Made by a program: the position numbers and the translations under genes
Source: Astropecten irregularis
Lineage: Eukaryota; Echinodermata; Asteroidea; Paxillosida; Astropectinidae
Length of the DNA: 64,000 nucleotides
NCBI GenBank assembly: GCA_963971285.1
Contig: OZ020258.1
Coordinates: forward strand, 13,226,614 to 13,290,613
Reading direction: 5' to 3'
Notes under the pieces: generated by a model
Database searches by the model: none
The model's input: only the letters and a program-made list of their open reading frames with translations
What the model was told of the DNA's origin: nothing
Part shown: positions 22,401 through 33,400 of the stretch, piece by piece
Layout of the letters: every line of letters starts with the position of its first letter
Position numbering within the stretch: position 1 is the stretch's first letter

Positions 22401-23441
22401 CCTCCAAACCAAAGGGCTACTTGGTACTAAAACTTAATTGAGTGAATTGTTTTCATTATATTTTTCCAGACGTACCATCATTAAAGTTTGAGGGAAAACA
22501 ATGCTGTGAAAACGCGCAAATTGAGATAGTATGGGCACGTCACAAGATCAACAGGATTTGCTAAAAATGATCCTTCAGGGTACTGTACAAGGGGGGAGGA
22601 GAAGAGGTAGACAGAAGAAGAGATGGGAAGACAGCATAACAGAATGGACGGGTTTCAAGTTAAGTGAGGCCCTCAGGCAGGCTGAAAACAGAGAAGCATG
22701 GAGAAAAGTGGTTGCTCGATCATCTTTGGTGCCCCAACGGTCATCTAGACTAAGGGACAAGTGAAGTGAATTCGAAGTGAAGAAGAAAACAACGCAGACT
22801 GGTACATACAACCTTTCAGATTACATCCATGCATAAATGATAAAGCCTCCAAACCAACTAACCAACCAACCAACAAAAACCACAAACAAACAAAAAGGGT
22901 CAATGGAATAATTCTACAGCAATTTCAGCAAAACACAATTTCTTTTTGCAATTACCGAAATAACATCTCCACGTCGTCATCGCAGACGTTCTGAAAGTTC
23001 TCCACTCCGCAGATGACTTCCGGAGACATCCCTTGCAGTATTCCCGATTCTCCCTGCATAGTCATTCTGTTGTCGCCGCATCCACCACCAACATGCTCCA
23101 CCATTGCCTCTGCGTCTCTTCCCTGCATACCTCCACCGGTCCCACTCGACACCGCCCCTGGACTGAAGGACGACACCCCGGGCCCAGGAGTGACCTGAGC
23201 TGAGGAAGGCAGCTTGCTGGACGTGGAAGCGTAGTTGCTTGAGCTTGGACTCCCCATGAGTGGGATGTTGGAAGCTTGAAGCTCAGCGTCCATCTTGCTC
23301 ATGGAGTCCAAGGCATGGATGATGTCCTGCTTTGTCAGGCCAGTTCGTAAGAGGCGGTGGAGCAGGGATATCTGCTCAATCGTGTAACGGGGCTCCGTGA
23401 ACGTATTCTTGCCCGGTGGTGCAGACATGATGTCAACGTAC
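19092..23441 (-). CDS. HMBOX1: HMBOX1 (HOT1), POU-like and atypical homeobox protein, complete coding span
   Basis: The coding sequence is complement(join(19092..19435, 20320..20427, 21097..21342, 22000..22202, 22956..23428)), giving 457 aa. Vertebrate HMBOX1 is about 420 aa. Domains in order: an HNF1-like N-terminal module (EPRYTIEQISLLHRLLRTGLTKQDIIHALD, about residues 12-42); a Ser/Gly/Pro-rich linker; a POU-specific-like helical domain (about 160-220, with ATGISQSYIS); an atypical homeodomain (about 263-338) with extra residues before helix 3 and recognition helix VYNWFANRRK; and an acidic, His/Asp/Gln-rich tail. In vertebrates HMBOX1 binds double-stranded telomeric repeats and acts as a transcription factor in the nucleus. 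All exon phases agree; the intron after exon 2 has a GC donor. The 23441 boundary is an acceptor 13 bases before the ATG, so a 5' UTR exon lies further right. The gene is head to head with UCKL1. Confidence 0.94.
19539..19589. repeat. Near-perfect 51-bp palindrome in HMBOX1 intron 4
   Basis: Two 24-base arms (AACGTGCCCCTTTATATAGG then AATA, and its reverse complement) flank AAT. It lies about 105 bases from the acceptor of the last HMBOX1 exon and would be transcribed as a strong hairpin. Confidence 0.85.
19806..19997. repeat. AATAGCGCTCCGCACT palindromic repeat, copy 2
   Basis: AATAGCGCTCCGCACTAATG faces AAGTGTGGAGTGCTATTGGCC. The core shares GCATGGTTGCAATGTTTGTCT with the other copies. Confidence 0.8.
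20138..20290. repeat. Repeat with GCATCCAT/ATGGATGC ends beside HMBOX1 exon 4
   Basis: TACCCTTCAGAAAAGATTAC and GACTATTTTGAATCCAAGCC are shared with about 45828-45930 in a UCKL1 intron. It ends about 30 bases from the exon 4 donor. Confidence 0.6.
20320..20427 (-). CDS. HMBOX1: HMBOX1 coding exon 4 (homeodomain helix 3)
   Basis: It encodes ESVPDNKWVTSSKVYNWFAN followed by RRKDSNRRKR, which contains the recognition helix and basic tail of the homeodomain. The acceptor is TTTCTTTCTCAAG and the donor CTAG|GTACAT. Length and phase match the neighbouring exons. Confidence 0.9.
20486..20628. repeat. AATAGGGCTC palindromic MITE, copy 1
   Basis: AATAGGGCTCAGCGCTCGAG faces GAGCGCAGAGCCCTATT. It is a reverse-oriented relative of 24533-24726 (shared GCAACGTGCGACTTGTT). 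Confidence 0.75.
20681..20874. repeat. Long-stem palindromic MITE in HMBOX1 intron 3
   Basis: TAATGGACCTTTCCCATGAA and its inverted partner ending GGGAAAGGTCCATTA extend into paired TTAATTAGAT and GCGCAAATGCA segments, then TGGTTGGCAAG/CTTGCCAACCA. Arms are roughly 75 bases. Confidence 0.85.
20894..21006. repeat. TGCTTGGAGTTAGGA palindromic repeat, copy 1
   Basis: TGCTTGGAGTTAGGATGGC faces GGCCCTCCTAACTCCAAGCA. Relatives lie at 35380-35545, 45045-45175 and 48647-48735. Confidence 0.7.
21097..21342 (-). CDS. HMBOX1: HMBOX1 coding exon 3 (homeodomain helices 1 and 2)
   Basis: It encodes FKRRERFTWKDSHVRVLESY followed by YNKNPYPNDFEREKITEACN, which aligns with the human RFTW...ESYFNENQYPDEAKREEIANACN region. 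The acceptor is CTCATGCAG and the donor TCGG|GTATGT in phase 1. Confidence 0.93.
21456..21938. mobile_element. TTAA-flanked AGGTAGTATCATACTTTGG element (composite copy)
   Basis: TTAA at 21452-21455 and 21939-21942. The left half belongs to the AGGTAGTATCATAC family. The right half (CTCGTGACTCAGATGTCTGA, ATACCT) belongs to the related family at 45227-45554. Lies in HMBOX1 intron 2. Confidence 0.75.
22000..22202 (-). CDS. HMBOX1: HMBOX1 coding exon 2 (POU-like domain)
   Basis: It encodes RGPMAVKSEIRMFL...LLYRWYLGKKKKMEDS. The acceptor is AATTTTACAG. The donor is TCAG|GCAAGT, a GC-AG type with otherwise perfect pairing to U1. The joined frame to exon 3 (codon GAT) is open. Confidence 0.92.
22515..22763 (+). 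pseudogene. 3' end of an RTE-type LINE reverse-transcriptase ORF
   Basis: Across one frameshift near 22568 the frames read YGHVTRSTGFAK, then GRRRGRQKKRWEDSITEWTG and REAWRKVVARSSLVPQRSS. The RRGRPxKRWEDxIxEWTG signature is the C-terminal tail of endonuclease-reverse transcriptase ORFs of the RTE kind. An in-frame TAG replaces the usual Trp before YGHV. It is a dead fragment, antisense to HMBOX1. Confidence 0.85.
22956..23428 (-). CDS. HMBOX1: HMBOX1 coding exon 1
   Basis: It encodes residues 1-157 plus two bases: the N-terminal HNF1-like helices and a low-complexity Ser/Gly linker. It ends VEMLF with donor CG|GTAATT. The acceptor (TTTCAACAG, exon from 23441) precedes the ATG, so 23429-23441 is 5' UTR. 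Confidence 0.92.
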
Positions 23442-23594
23442 CTGTTGAAATAATTGCAAACAATACAGCCTGGTTGGGTACAACTAAAGAATATTTGAAA
23501 GGCATTTCACAGTGATAGCTGGAAGCAGCGAGAATAATTGGGGTCAAATTTCTGAGGGGACACAAGTTGACAAGGGATGAAACCGTTTTCTTAA

Positions 23595-23975
23595 AGGCAT
23601 TGCATACGTTTGGTAATGACTCTGAAATTTTATGGCAATAAAAACTTACTTGGTGAGAAGTACAGCTGCTTTGGATAGTATAATGCATAATGAGAAACGT
23701 TCAATTCGAAGTACCGCGGTTATGGAAAAATATGTCACTTTTTATCTCCAAATATTATGAATCTGAGAAGCGTTATGGCCGTAACGCTTCTCAGCTATTG
23801 ACTAACTGTTATCTGGCGTGAAATAACCGCTCTAGCTTGTTGCCAAAATCTCACAAACGCTACCACCTTTTGAATTGAAACTTTCACAGGTTAGTTTTAT
23901 GGTATATATATACAATTATATTGGTTTGAAACAAACAATAGGCTCAAATTACCAAACGACCCGTATGCAATCCCT
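23595..23975. mobile_element. TTAA-flanked MITE (piggyBac-like), copy 2
   Basis: TTAA at 23591-23594 and 23976-23979. Near-identical to 9932-10308 apart from a GACC insertion in the right end and a few substitutions. Confidence 0.87.
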
Positions 23976-24061
23976 TTAAGTAATAAGAGGGTCACTAGTG
24001 ACAACGACTTATTGCACCGTGATTTAACATCAGACGGGCAATTTTGTTAACATCAAGATAA

Positions 24062-24264
24062 ATGGAGGGGGGGGGGGGGGTCACATGCCCCTCCCCCATG
24101 CCATTAGTTGGGAGGGGCCTTATCCCCCCAGACAAGGCTTCACAAGGCCAAGGGCCGTGAGGAAGGGGACCAGGCCGGCCAACCCTGCCTAAAACAGATG
24201 GCCCCTCCCATTGGACTTGTTGAAAAAAGGAATTCTTGGATGACACTGAACAGTTTCAAGTTAA
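24062..24264. other. G-run and unclassified intergenic sequence
   Basis: A run of about 14 G at 24067 is followed by CCCCTCCC-rich sequence. No gene seen. Confidence 0.5.
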
Positions 24265-24382
24265 TGGGAGACTTTGGAGAACCGATCTTCAAGTCAACAG
24301 CGCACACAATTGTGAGCATGCGCGCGTTGTTTTGCGCATGCGTGTGCTGTTGACTAGTAGACCGGTTCTCCAAAGTCTCCCT
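24264..24382. repeat. Palindromic MITE, GGAGAACC family, copy 2
   Basis: TGGGAGACTTTGGAGAACCG faces CGGTTCTCCAAAGTCTCCC, with GTCAACAGCGCAC / GTGTGCTGTTGAC inside. Confidence 0.85.
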
Positions 24383-24532
24383 AATTTGTGTGGATGATAT
24401 CATTTACCTATTGTCCCCCAAAATCTTCTTTGCTAAGTTAATTCGATTGCATTCTCTTTTGGCACTTGAAACCTAGCCAACACATTAGTTCATTACACCC
24501 AAAACATCTCATTATCAAGTCCATTTTCAATA

Positions 24533-24726
24533 GGGCTCCGCGCTTGTGACGTCACATTCAGAAGTTCGGACAAACAAGTCGCACGTTGCCCCATTCTTAC
24601 ACGTAAACGTTGTGATACTTGTCCAAACATCCGGGTAACTATAGCTGTCGTCTTGTCGATAATAAAGGCCGTATTCTATAAATACTAAAATATTAAATAG
24701 GCCTAGCTCAAGCGTGGAGCCCTATT
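24533..24726. repeat. AATAGGGCTC palindromic MITE, copy 2
   Basis: AATAGGGCTCCGCGCTTGTG faces AAGCGTGGAGCCCTATT. Contains TGACGTCACATTCAGAAGTT, also present inverted in copy 1. Confidence 0.8.
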
Positions 24727-24993
24727 CAATAATTTCAATACAGTTGAATAGGCCCCCTAATATAACTTAGCCTTAGGCAACAGTCAAGTTCATAGTCCAT
24801 AGAACAACTGACATGACTGAAAAATCTTACTTTTCATCTTACTCTTTAAGTTTTAGACCTGTTGCTTCATAATAATAGGCCTATATTCTTTTCACTTTTA
24901 AAATGTGAATTAGACCCAACTTCCACATACAAGACTTCACGTATCGACAGTCTCTATTTCTACCTCCATCAATCATCATGTCCATGCTACGAG

Positions 24994-25022
24994 TATTATT
25001 ATTATTATTATTATTATTATTT
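24994..25022 (+). repeat. (TTA)n microsatellite, probable LINE 3' tail
   Basis: About nine TTA units directly at the 3' end of the minus-strand LINE remnant. Confidence 0.8.
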
Positions 25023-25125
25023 ATTCGGCCAAATTCAAGAGAACAAGAGACAAAAAAATGTACAATCACAGATAACTAAAAGGGCAATAACAATAAGCAA
25101 TAACAAAAAGCAAGGGGTGTCAAAA

Positions 25126-25300
25126 GGGGGGGGGGGGGGGAGGGGTGGAGAGAATAGGGGATGGATGGAGTGGGGTGGAGTGGGATAGGGAGGGGTGGAG
25201 TGGGTTGGGGTGGGGTTGAGTGGGTTGGGGTGGGGTTGAGTGGGGAGGGGTGGAGTGGGTTGGGTGGAGTGGGTTTGGGGAGGGTGGAGTGGGTGATGGG
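25126..25300 (+). repeat. G-rich minisatellite (GGGGTGGAGTGGGTT-like)
   Basis: Imperfect tandem GGGGTGGAGTGG / GGGTTGGGGTGG units on the plus strand, with many G3-G5 runs able to form quadruplexes. It lies inside the LINE 3' UTR. Confidence 0.85.
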
Positions 25301-26345
25301 ATTGAGAAGAACAAATGCACATAAGAAGAGAAAAGCCAAACTTAGGACGGCCAGGATGAGCAAAAGTGAAGACACTGTGACTCGAAAGCCTGCTCATCCA
25401 ATCCAAAGATGGTACACATATCGTAATAAATAAAAATCATGAATATACTCAGATATTAAATTAAGAAAATATACAAAATAAATAGCATCAGTGTAAAAAG
25501 TAAAATAAATTAAGAGAACAACAAAACTAAATAGATAATTTGATAAGCAAATAAATTCATCCACAATGTAAGACTAATCTGTAAATGTAGTGTTGAAAAC
25601 AGAAAAGAAATACAGAATGATCTTCATACAGAAAATGGCAAGCACCAGATGGACTGGCAATGGATAATTAAGACATAAACAATGACTGTGGACAGGCCGA
25701 AGGATACATATAAACACTCACGTAATATCCCGGACAAAGTGACACTTGGACATAAAAGAAAAACAACAACAGGAAACACAGTGGTGATAGACAAGACTCA
25801 CAATGACGATAGACCAGACACACAATGACAATAGGCGGATGACATTGGACACTCATCTTACAAGTCCAAAAGTACAAGAAGTCCAAGAGCACAATATCCA
25901 AGGCAAAGATACTAATAAGACAACAAGAAAGAAAGACAACAAGAAGATAACTCAAGGAAGAACAACAACAGCAACCAGCAAACCAACGAATACATCAAAC
26001 ACAACAGATGGTAGAAGTAAGGATTGTTACTCAGGACAAGGGGATAAACAGAGGGGTTACAATTGAGGACAGACAAGAAAAACAAACAGCTTGACAAACA
26101 CACATTTCATCATTAAAAAATAAACAAATTCAACATGTCAGCAAAAAGCAATATGAAAAATTATGAATCTACATGGTAGTGAGCGGTTAATGCCCGATTA
26201 AAACATTGAAATGAGTCTAGTACAAGAGAGTCCTTAATATGAGTTGGTAGGTTGCACCATATGCGAGGAAAATGGTGAATTGGAGAGTTCTTAAGGCTAA
26301 GAGTTCTGGCATAATGGTGGTTACTGGTTGAAGGTGACTGTGTCT

Positions 26346-27399
26346 AGGTGACGGGTATTAACAACTGTGTGGGCTCGAATACTCTGACAATCAATGAGGC
26401 CATATACTTAGTACGACTAAGTCAAGTGCTGATGCCGAAATTGTGCACGCGTGATGCGTGCATGTTGATGATGCAGCCAATGGCAATGCCATGCCATGGC
26501 ATCGTGTCAACCATCATTCAATCAGCATCGTATCGGTGGCATGTGTTGCAGAACATCATGTCCATGAAAACAGCAAAATGCTGGTTCAAATATACAGTTT
26601 TCATGTTCGATTCCTCCCACGTATTTCATTTGCTTGGAACATAACAATCCAGCACTGCAACTAGCACTAGCGTGAGAAATATCAGTGTTTTGTTTACGTT
26701 TACTGACATTGACTGGTTTATTCGTTCGCGCGCTAGTTAACGGAATTGGCGCCACTGGTTATAAAGCAGTAAAACTAGGCAGACCCGTTTTATCCCAAAA
26801 CTTCTCGTTCGATTAACCACAAATAAAACTCCTTATCTCCCAATAAACAATGACAATGAAACTTCGGAAACCTCATTTAGAGCTACAAAGAATTCTTACC
26901 TTTGATTTGTACTCAATTCTCAAAGAATTGTATTTTTTCTTGGTGATCAACTATCGTTTACAGGAACAGAAAGCTGTGACCGATTATGTTAATTACCCCC
27001 GCCCAGTTCAGCAAACGTGGTTGGTTGAAATGGCACGTGTGGTTAAATCGGATTATTAAGGAAGTCTGGTACCCTATTATTCAACAATGGTCACTACACA
27101 CTAGTCAGGTTACCGACTATTATGGTTAAACGATAATAAAAAAGGGACCAACCTTTTGAAAAATAGTTTCTCCCAGAAATGACTTCAAATTTTGTTTTTA
27201 TTGCTTTAATGAGTATTATACACAACGTATAATATACTTTTTTCAATGACTATAAAGAATTGATGTTGTAGTTTTATTGTGCGGTTTTGATATTCATAGT
27301 TTGAATATTTTTTAAGGCGATTTGATTCTGTTTATTGGGGTGTTTATAATATAAAACACGTGCATAAGGCATCTAATGCATTCATGCGTGCAAGCCACG
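26346..27399. other. Intergenic region between HMBOX1 and UCKL1
   Basis: No coding exon recognised. The head-to-head promoters of UCKL1 and HMBOX1 should lie between 23.4 and 27.4 kb, but no element could be assigned with confidence. Confidence 0.4.
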
Positions 27400-27491
27400 A
27401 TGGCCGAAAAGATAAGTGGGTCAAGCGGCGCCGGAGGTGACCGTGCGGACAACATGGTGGACAGACCGAGGTCCGGAAGCTCTCAAAGCAG
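27400..27491 (+). CDS. UCKL1: UCKL1 coding exon 1
   Basis: It encodes [20 protein letters not shown] and a short Ser/Arg-rich stretch, a disordered N-terminus. It is GC-rich relative to its surroundings and has donor GCAG|GTATGA. The start is the first ATG after in-frame upstream sequence with no recognisable homology. The join to exon 2 keeps a Ser-rich frame. Confidence 0.8.
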
Positions 27492-30400
27492 GTATGAAAT
27501 GTGGTGGGCAATTTGACTGAATGTTTTGACGTATAAGTTGTCAAGTTGATAAAGTTACACGTCGTGGCATTTGTCTTCAAATTGTCTCCATTTTATTTTG
27601 ATTTGTGCCCTTTTTTTGTCAGAGTCAGAGTGGGAAGAATTTCACTGACCATGCTGATGCCTGGCCATTCACTTGTGCTTGTGTGCACAACGTCAAACCT
27701 ATGGGGACCGACAGAGGGCGTTTTGAGAAAAATGCATAGAGTTAAATAAAAAACTAACCGAACAAAGATTAGTCTCGAGATATAAAACAGTACAGACGTA
27801 TGAAGACCAACCGGAACACCAACCATGCACATGTTTTTGTTGACCAGTTGACCGGTCCCTGGTACCCGCACTTCGCGTATTACTACCTAATGGTTGGGAA
27901 CCAGCTCAATTGGTATGGCAGTGTGCAGCAGGTGAAATCCGCCTAGTCTTCTTCACAAGTCTCTCATCATGACAGGTTCGCTAAGCATGTGGGTCACGGT
28001 GGAGGTTATGAATAAACATTAATAAGTGCGTACGGAGCTCTAGAGGTGCCATGTGACTAGTCCTGAAATAAAATTATCTCGGGATGACGGCATAATAATC
28101 TTGAATCAGAATTTGTCATCCAGTGATAAATTATAGTCTTTTACCTTGGGTTATGCGTATGCTGGTTGGTGCTTCGATACTATAACGGTTGGTCTATTAC
28201 ATATACACCGGTTGTTGCTTCAATACGTATCAAGCCCCTGTACGGTTGGTCTTTTACATACGCCGGTTGTTGCTTCAATTACGTATGAATTAATTAAGCC
28301 CCTGTACGGTTGGTCTTTTTCATTGGGTTATGCGTATATTGCTGGTTTGTGCTTCGATACCTATAACGGTTGGTCTTTTACATACGCCGGTTGATGCTGC
28401 AATACGTATGAAGCCCCTGTACGGTTGGTCTTTTACATACGCCGGTTGTTGCTTCAATACGTATGAAGCCACTGTACGGTTGGTCTTTTGCATTGGGTTA
28501 TGCGTATGCTGGTTGGTGCTTCGATACCTATAACGGTTGGTCTTTTACATACGCCGGTTGATGCTTCAATACGTATGAAGCCCCTGTCCGGTTGGTCTTT
28601 TACATGCGCCGGTTGTTGCTTCAATACGTATGAAGCCCCTGTACGGTTGGTCTTTTGCATTGGGTTATGTGTACGCCGGTTGGTGCTTCAATACGTATGA
28701 AGCCCCTGTACGGTTGGTCTTTTGCATTAATTGGGTTATGTGTACGCCGGTTGATGCTTCAATATGTATGAAGCCCCTGTACGGTTGGTCTTAAATTTGC
28801 ATTGGGTTATGTGTACGCCGGTTGGTGCTTCAATACGTATGAAGCCCCTGTACGGTTGGTCTTTTGCATTGGGTTATGTGTACGCCGGTTGCTGCTTCAA
28901 TACGTATGAAGCCCCTGTACAGTTGGTCTTTTGCATTGGGTTATGTGTGCGCCGGTTGATGCTTCAATACGTATGAAGCCTCTGTACGGTTGGTCTTTTG
29001 CATTGGGTTATGTGTACGCCGGTTGTTGCTTCAATACGTATGAAGCCTCTGTACGGTTGGTCTTTTGCATAGGGTTATGTGTACGCCGGTTGGTGCTTCA
29101 ATACGTATGAAGCCCCTGTACGGTTGGTCTTTTGCATTGGGTTATGTGTGCGCCGGTTGATGCTTCAATACGTATGAAGCCTCTGTACGGTTGGTCTTTT
29201 GCATTGGGTTATGTGTACGCCGGTTGGTGCTTCAATACGTATGAAGCCCCTGTACGGTTGGTCTTTTGCATATATATAGGGTTATGTGTACGCCGGTTGT
29301 TGCTTCAATACGTATGAAGCCCGTGTACGGTTGGTCGATTCTTTTGCATTGGGTTATGTGTACGCCGGTTGATGCTTCAATACGTATGAAGCCTCGGTTG
29401 GTCTTTTACATTGTTGGTGTTTTTTCAAACCATTTGAAAAAATGATAACCAAATTTTTGAATCATGCCTATGAAAATAAAATATAATTCCGAGCGCCGGC
29501 TTTGTCCTTTAAAAAAAATTCCCCTTTTAAAAGTCTTCCAGTTGAATTTATATCCACTTAACTTTAAATACTAATATAATTAATATCACATTAATTAATA
29601 CACATTCATGGGCAAGAATATCAAGGAAGATACAATAATTAACGGTCATCTGTGAAAATTTCAGTCCCATGTGGCTCCCAATTTTGGAGAAAACAGTGAA
29701 AACGGCCACAGTGTTTCTTAAGTCTTTTCTCTTTTATTTTAATTTTATCTTTAAAAGTTAAATACAGCATTTCAGGCAGTAAAACTTTAACGGTATGTTT
29801 CTAACATCACCATCTGTATATATACCCTGTAATTAGTCATAGATAAAGCTGTGAGGATTTCTGTTTTAGTATGCTACCAAAGTACAGTATATGATACCTT
29901 TAAGTCTACCCTGACCTTCGTTGCCAGTTGTTCATGTTGGAATTTATTCATTCTAAGTCATTTTTTAAATACAGTTTGGTTTTGTTACAGTGCATTAAAA
30001 AAAAAAAAGTGAAATTAAATGAGGGACATGTAATAATATTATGCGTAGAAAAAAAAACGGATCACACTGTCAATTGTCTCAACATTTACAATGAGAGATG
30101 GGAAAACTCAAAAGCTACTCAAAGCTTAAACAATCCGAAGGTGGGGGGTATATGTTTGCATGAGGAAAGAGGACAAGTAATAGGGGAAGGGATGAAAACG
30201 GAAAATAAAATAAACTAGATGTGTTTGTTGACAAACACTGAGCTGTTTCGCGTATGTTTTTATAAATAATATGAAAAACAAACATGAACGCAATTGTCCC
30301 AGTACAGAGAAATTGCGGTGTTTTAATAGTCGTAAACAACTATAAGGAGCGTCGTCACTCGTCCATTAATATTCATATAGATACATGTACATACACGACC

Positions 30401-33400
30401 ATGAGAAACACAGAAATGGCAGAGTCTACTTTAGGCCAGCGCGCAAAGTATGTATGGTTGTGCATGGGCGGTGAAAACAGCAAAATGACTGATTTTCTAG
30501 CTCGTCGTACTACGTTTACATGAACACAATTGGCCCACTACTATGGATAGCCATATGAGCGGTCCAAGAATTTCCAAGGCCCGTGTTTTGTTTGTGTTAT
30601 GTTTGACTCTATGGCAACATTAATGATTAAAAAAAATCAATAAAAATTCAATCGATGACGTCATCGTGACGTCACTTCACATTAAGGATACTAGTACCAT
30701 TTCCTACTTACCCACCAAGTTTCATTTCAATCGGATATTCGCTTCTATGTGTTTCCGGGAAAAAATGGCAAAATTAATTATTCAAAAATCAATAAAAAAT
30801 CAGCCGATGACGTCATCGTGACGTCATTTCAGATTTCCAATACTAGTATCATTCCCTACCTACCCACCAAGTTTCATCACCATCGGATATTCCCTTATAT
30901 GTTAATCTGAAAATCGGCTTTTTGATGACGTCATCATGACGTCACAACTTTTTCGTATTTTGTGGCATGTGCCTATAGCCTAACAATCATTTTGCAGAAA
31001 GAATTTTGAAAATACCATTTGTCGTTCATGAAATATACAGAAAAGGTCCAAAAATTGAATAATTCGTATAAAATCACAGGATGACGTCATCAACACGTGA
31101 CTGCAATTTTTGTCTATAACACGTCCCCATATACTTACATACCAAGTTTGAGTTGCATCGGACATGCCGTTCCGGAGATAAAAAGCCCTAAAATTTGCAC
31201 TTTTATGATGACGTAATTGTGCACGTGATGACGTCACGATGACGTACTTACGCGGGACACTATTCGGGGTGATGGTCTAACTATGTGCCAAGTATGAAGT
31301 TGATCGGAATTGGCATAATGGTAGAAGTGGCTCTTAGAAAACCCCTGTGTTATGTCTATGGGAAAAAAGTGGAAAAAGAAAAAAAAAAAAAAAAAAAAAA
31401 AAAGGTAAAAAGAAAAAAAAAAATAAGAAAAACAAAAGCTGTCTCGCTGCATGCGAAACAGCTAATGAGAAAAAGATGGATGAAACAGAAGAAGACAAAA
31501 ACAGGAGACGGCAACATTTGATATTATAAGATAAAAAGAGTCAAGGTCTTCCTCTCGCCCCTCCCCTACTACCTTTCAATTCTCTTGCTAGCTCTGTTTT
31601 CCTAGCATAATAATCACTAGGAACGAGATGCTGCATATAAGCCCCCTTTCCTTTTCTTATTCTTTTTTTTTTAAGTTTATGGAAGTTTCAAAGCATATTT
31701 CTGTGCGTTTTTGCTGCTTTTAGTCACCGTTTCTATTATTATGTTGCTTTTGAAACAGCTAAGTTAATGGTTGCCTGTAAGGTTTTAAATTTGTTTGTAA
31801 ATGAAACAAAACTGACATCATCTGGTTTGGTTGTTTATAACGAGTATATAACCATGATGTTCATAACTTAATCCAGTTATGTACGTAAGTTAATTTTTCA
31901 AATGGACTATTTTATTTTCATTTTGATTTTCAAAGGCGCTAACTTCATACTTTGGTTTTTGTCAAAGAAATGCAGATTCATGGGCAAACATATCAAGAGA
32001 TAACTTCACAATCCAATACGGTGCCCGCTTTTTGTGAAAACACTAATTAAAACGTCTATACCCGATGATGGTATTTTTGATCTTTTGAGGATCAAAATTG
32101 TTTTTGGTCAATTGATTTTACTCTTTTCCGGATAAATACTGCCATTCAGGCAGAAACAAAATTTCTAGGTTTCATTACCATAACCTGAAAGTTATAGGTA
32201 TATCTATGAATTCAAGATTTCTGTTTCGATATATTATGTTACCAAATTATAGCAGGGCCTACTTTTCATGCATTGTAAAATTGGGAGAGTGAGGAGATTC
32301 CAACATGAGCAACTGACAACGAATTTTTGGGGTTGATTAAAAGTTATATTGGAAAAGATTTGGAAAAGGCTCCCAGTTGTTTAAACTCAATTGGGAAACC
32401 TTGTACTGTTAGATGAAAAAGAAGCGCTCCGTATTAGGTCTTCAGTTGCCAAAGTTGTCATTGCCAAATAATTCAAATGGTAGGCTTGAGGGACCCTAGC
32501 TCCTGCTGCTGTTTAGTTACGTTACTGCTGTTGCTCCAGATTTTCCTCAATTAATTCTGTCCCTTAAAAGCCACTCGGTGTTGCCGCAAATACCGAAGTT
32601 TTCAGTCCGACGACCAATAAAATAAAGGTTTCTAACGAAAGAGCCATGTTCAAGCATAAATACCTATAAATTCGAGGAATTAAATAATGGCTATTTCGAG
32701 GGAACATTTCGGGGGAACGAAATGATTTTGTGGGGACGAAAACATCTATTTCGTTACCTTGAAATAATTCATTTCACTCCCTTAAGAATATTTTGTTACC
32801 TCCAAATAAATTCCTTCCCTTGAAATAGTATTTTGTGACCTTAATTATATTTTGAGGAAAGAAATGATTTTGAGGGAACGAAATAATGTTTCGAGAAAAT
32901 GAACTAATATTTTAAGGGAATGAAATATTATTTTGAGGAAAAGAAATTAATTCTGGTTACTTTTTTTGCATGAGTATTATTTTTTTTAATTATTTGTAAT
33001 GATTATTCATATTCATTCATATTTATTCAATTAGTCTCGAGAGCACCTTTGACATAATTAATTACTTTTGGGCAATCCTTCTGAAGCTGATTGGATTCTT
33101 ATGTAGTTATTTTGTCTTGTCCTGTTCTACTGAAAGTGTAAATTATTGTTCTTGTTCTAAGAAACTTGTTTTTCCCGAGAAATGAAATAAATGCTAAAAA
33201 TATATTAAATTTCGAAAATATTTACCATTTCAATTCAGCTTTAGGGCTGCGATAGTGGCTGCAATAACCCAGAAATAATGAAAATATTTACAGGGAATGA
33301 ATCAATATTTTCTAGGGAACAAAATAGTATTTTGAGGAAGCAAAATAGTACGCTGCGGGAACGAAATAATTATATATTTTTTCTCTCAACTCTCTCCAAC

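Larger units (their letters stand above)
24994..26345 (-). mobile_element. 5'-truncated non-LTR retrotransposon (LINE) remnant
   Basis: The minus strand at about 26168-26340 encodes ARTLSLKNSPIHHFPRIWCN LPTHIKDSLVLDSF and ends at a stop. This matches the usual C-terminal pattern of LINE reverse transcriptases (WN.LP..I....SL.SFK..L). An in-frame TAG lies just upstream (26343). About 1.15 kb of AT-rich 3' UTR follows, ending in an (ATT)n tail at 24994-25022. CR1/L2-like is likely but not proven. Confidence 0.75.

Noticed and set aside
25035-25433. Long Pro/His-rich and Gly/Trp-rich ORFs
   Set aside because: They translate the G-rich minisatellite in a LINE 3' UTR.
28146-29317. Series of 60-80-codon ORFs with repeated [13 protein letters not shown]-type peptides
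   Set aside because: They arise from the 67-bp tandem repeat, whose period is not a multiple of three; frames break repeatedly.
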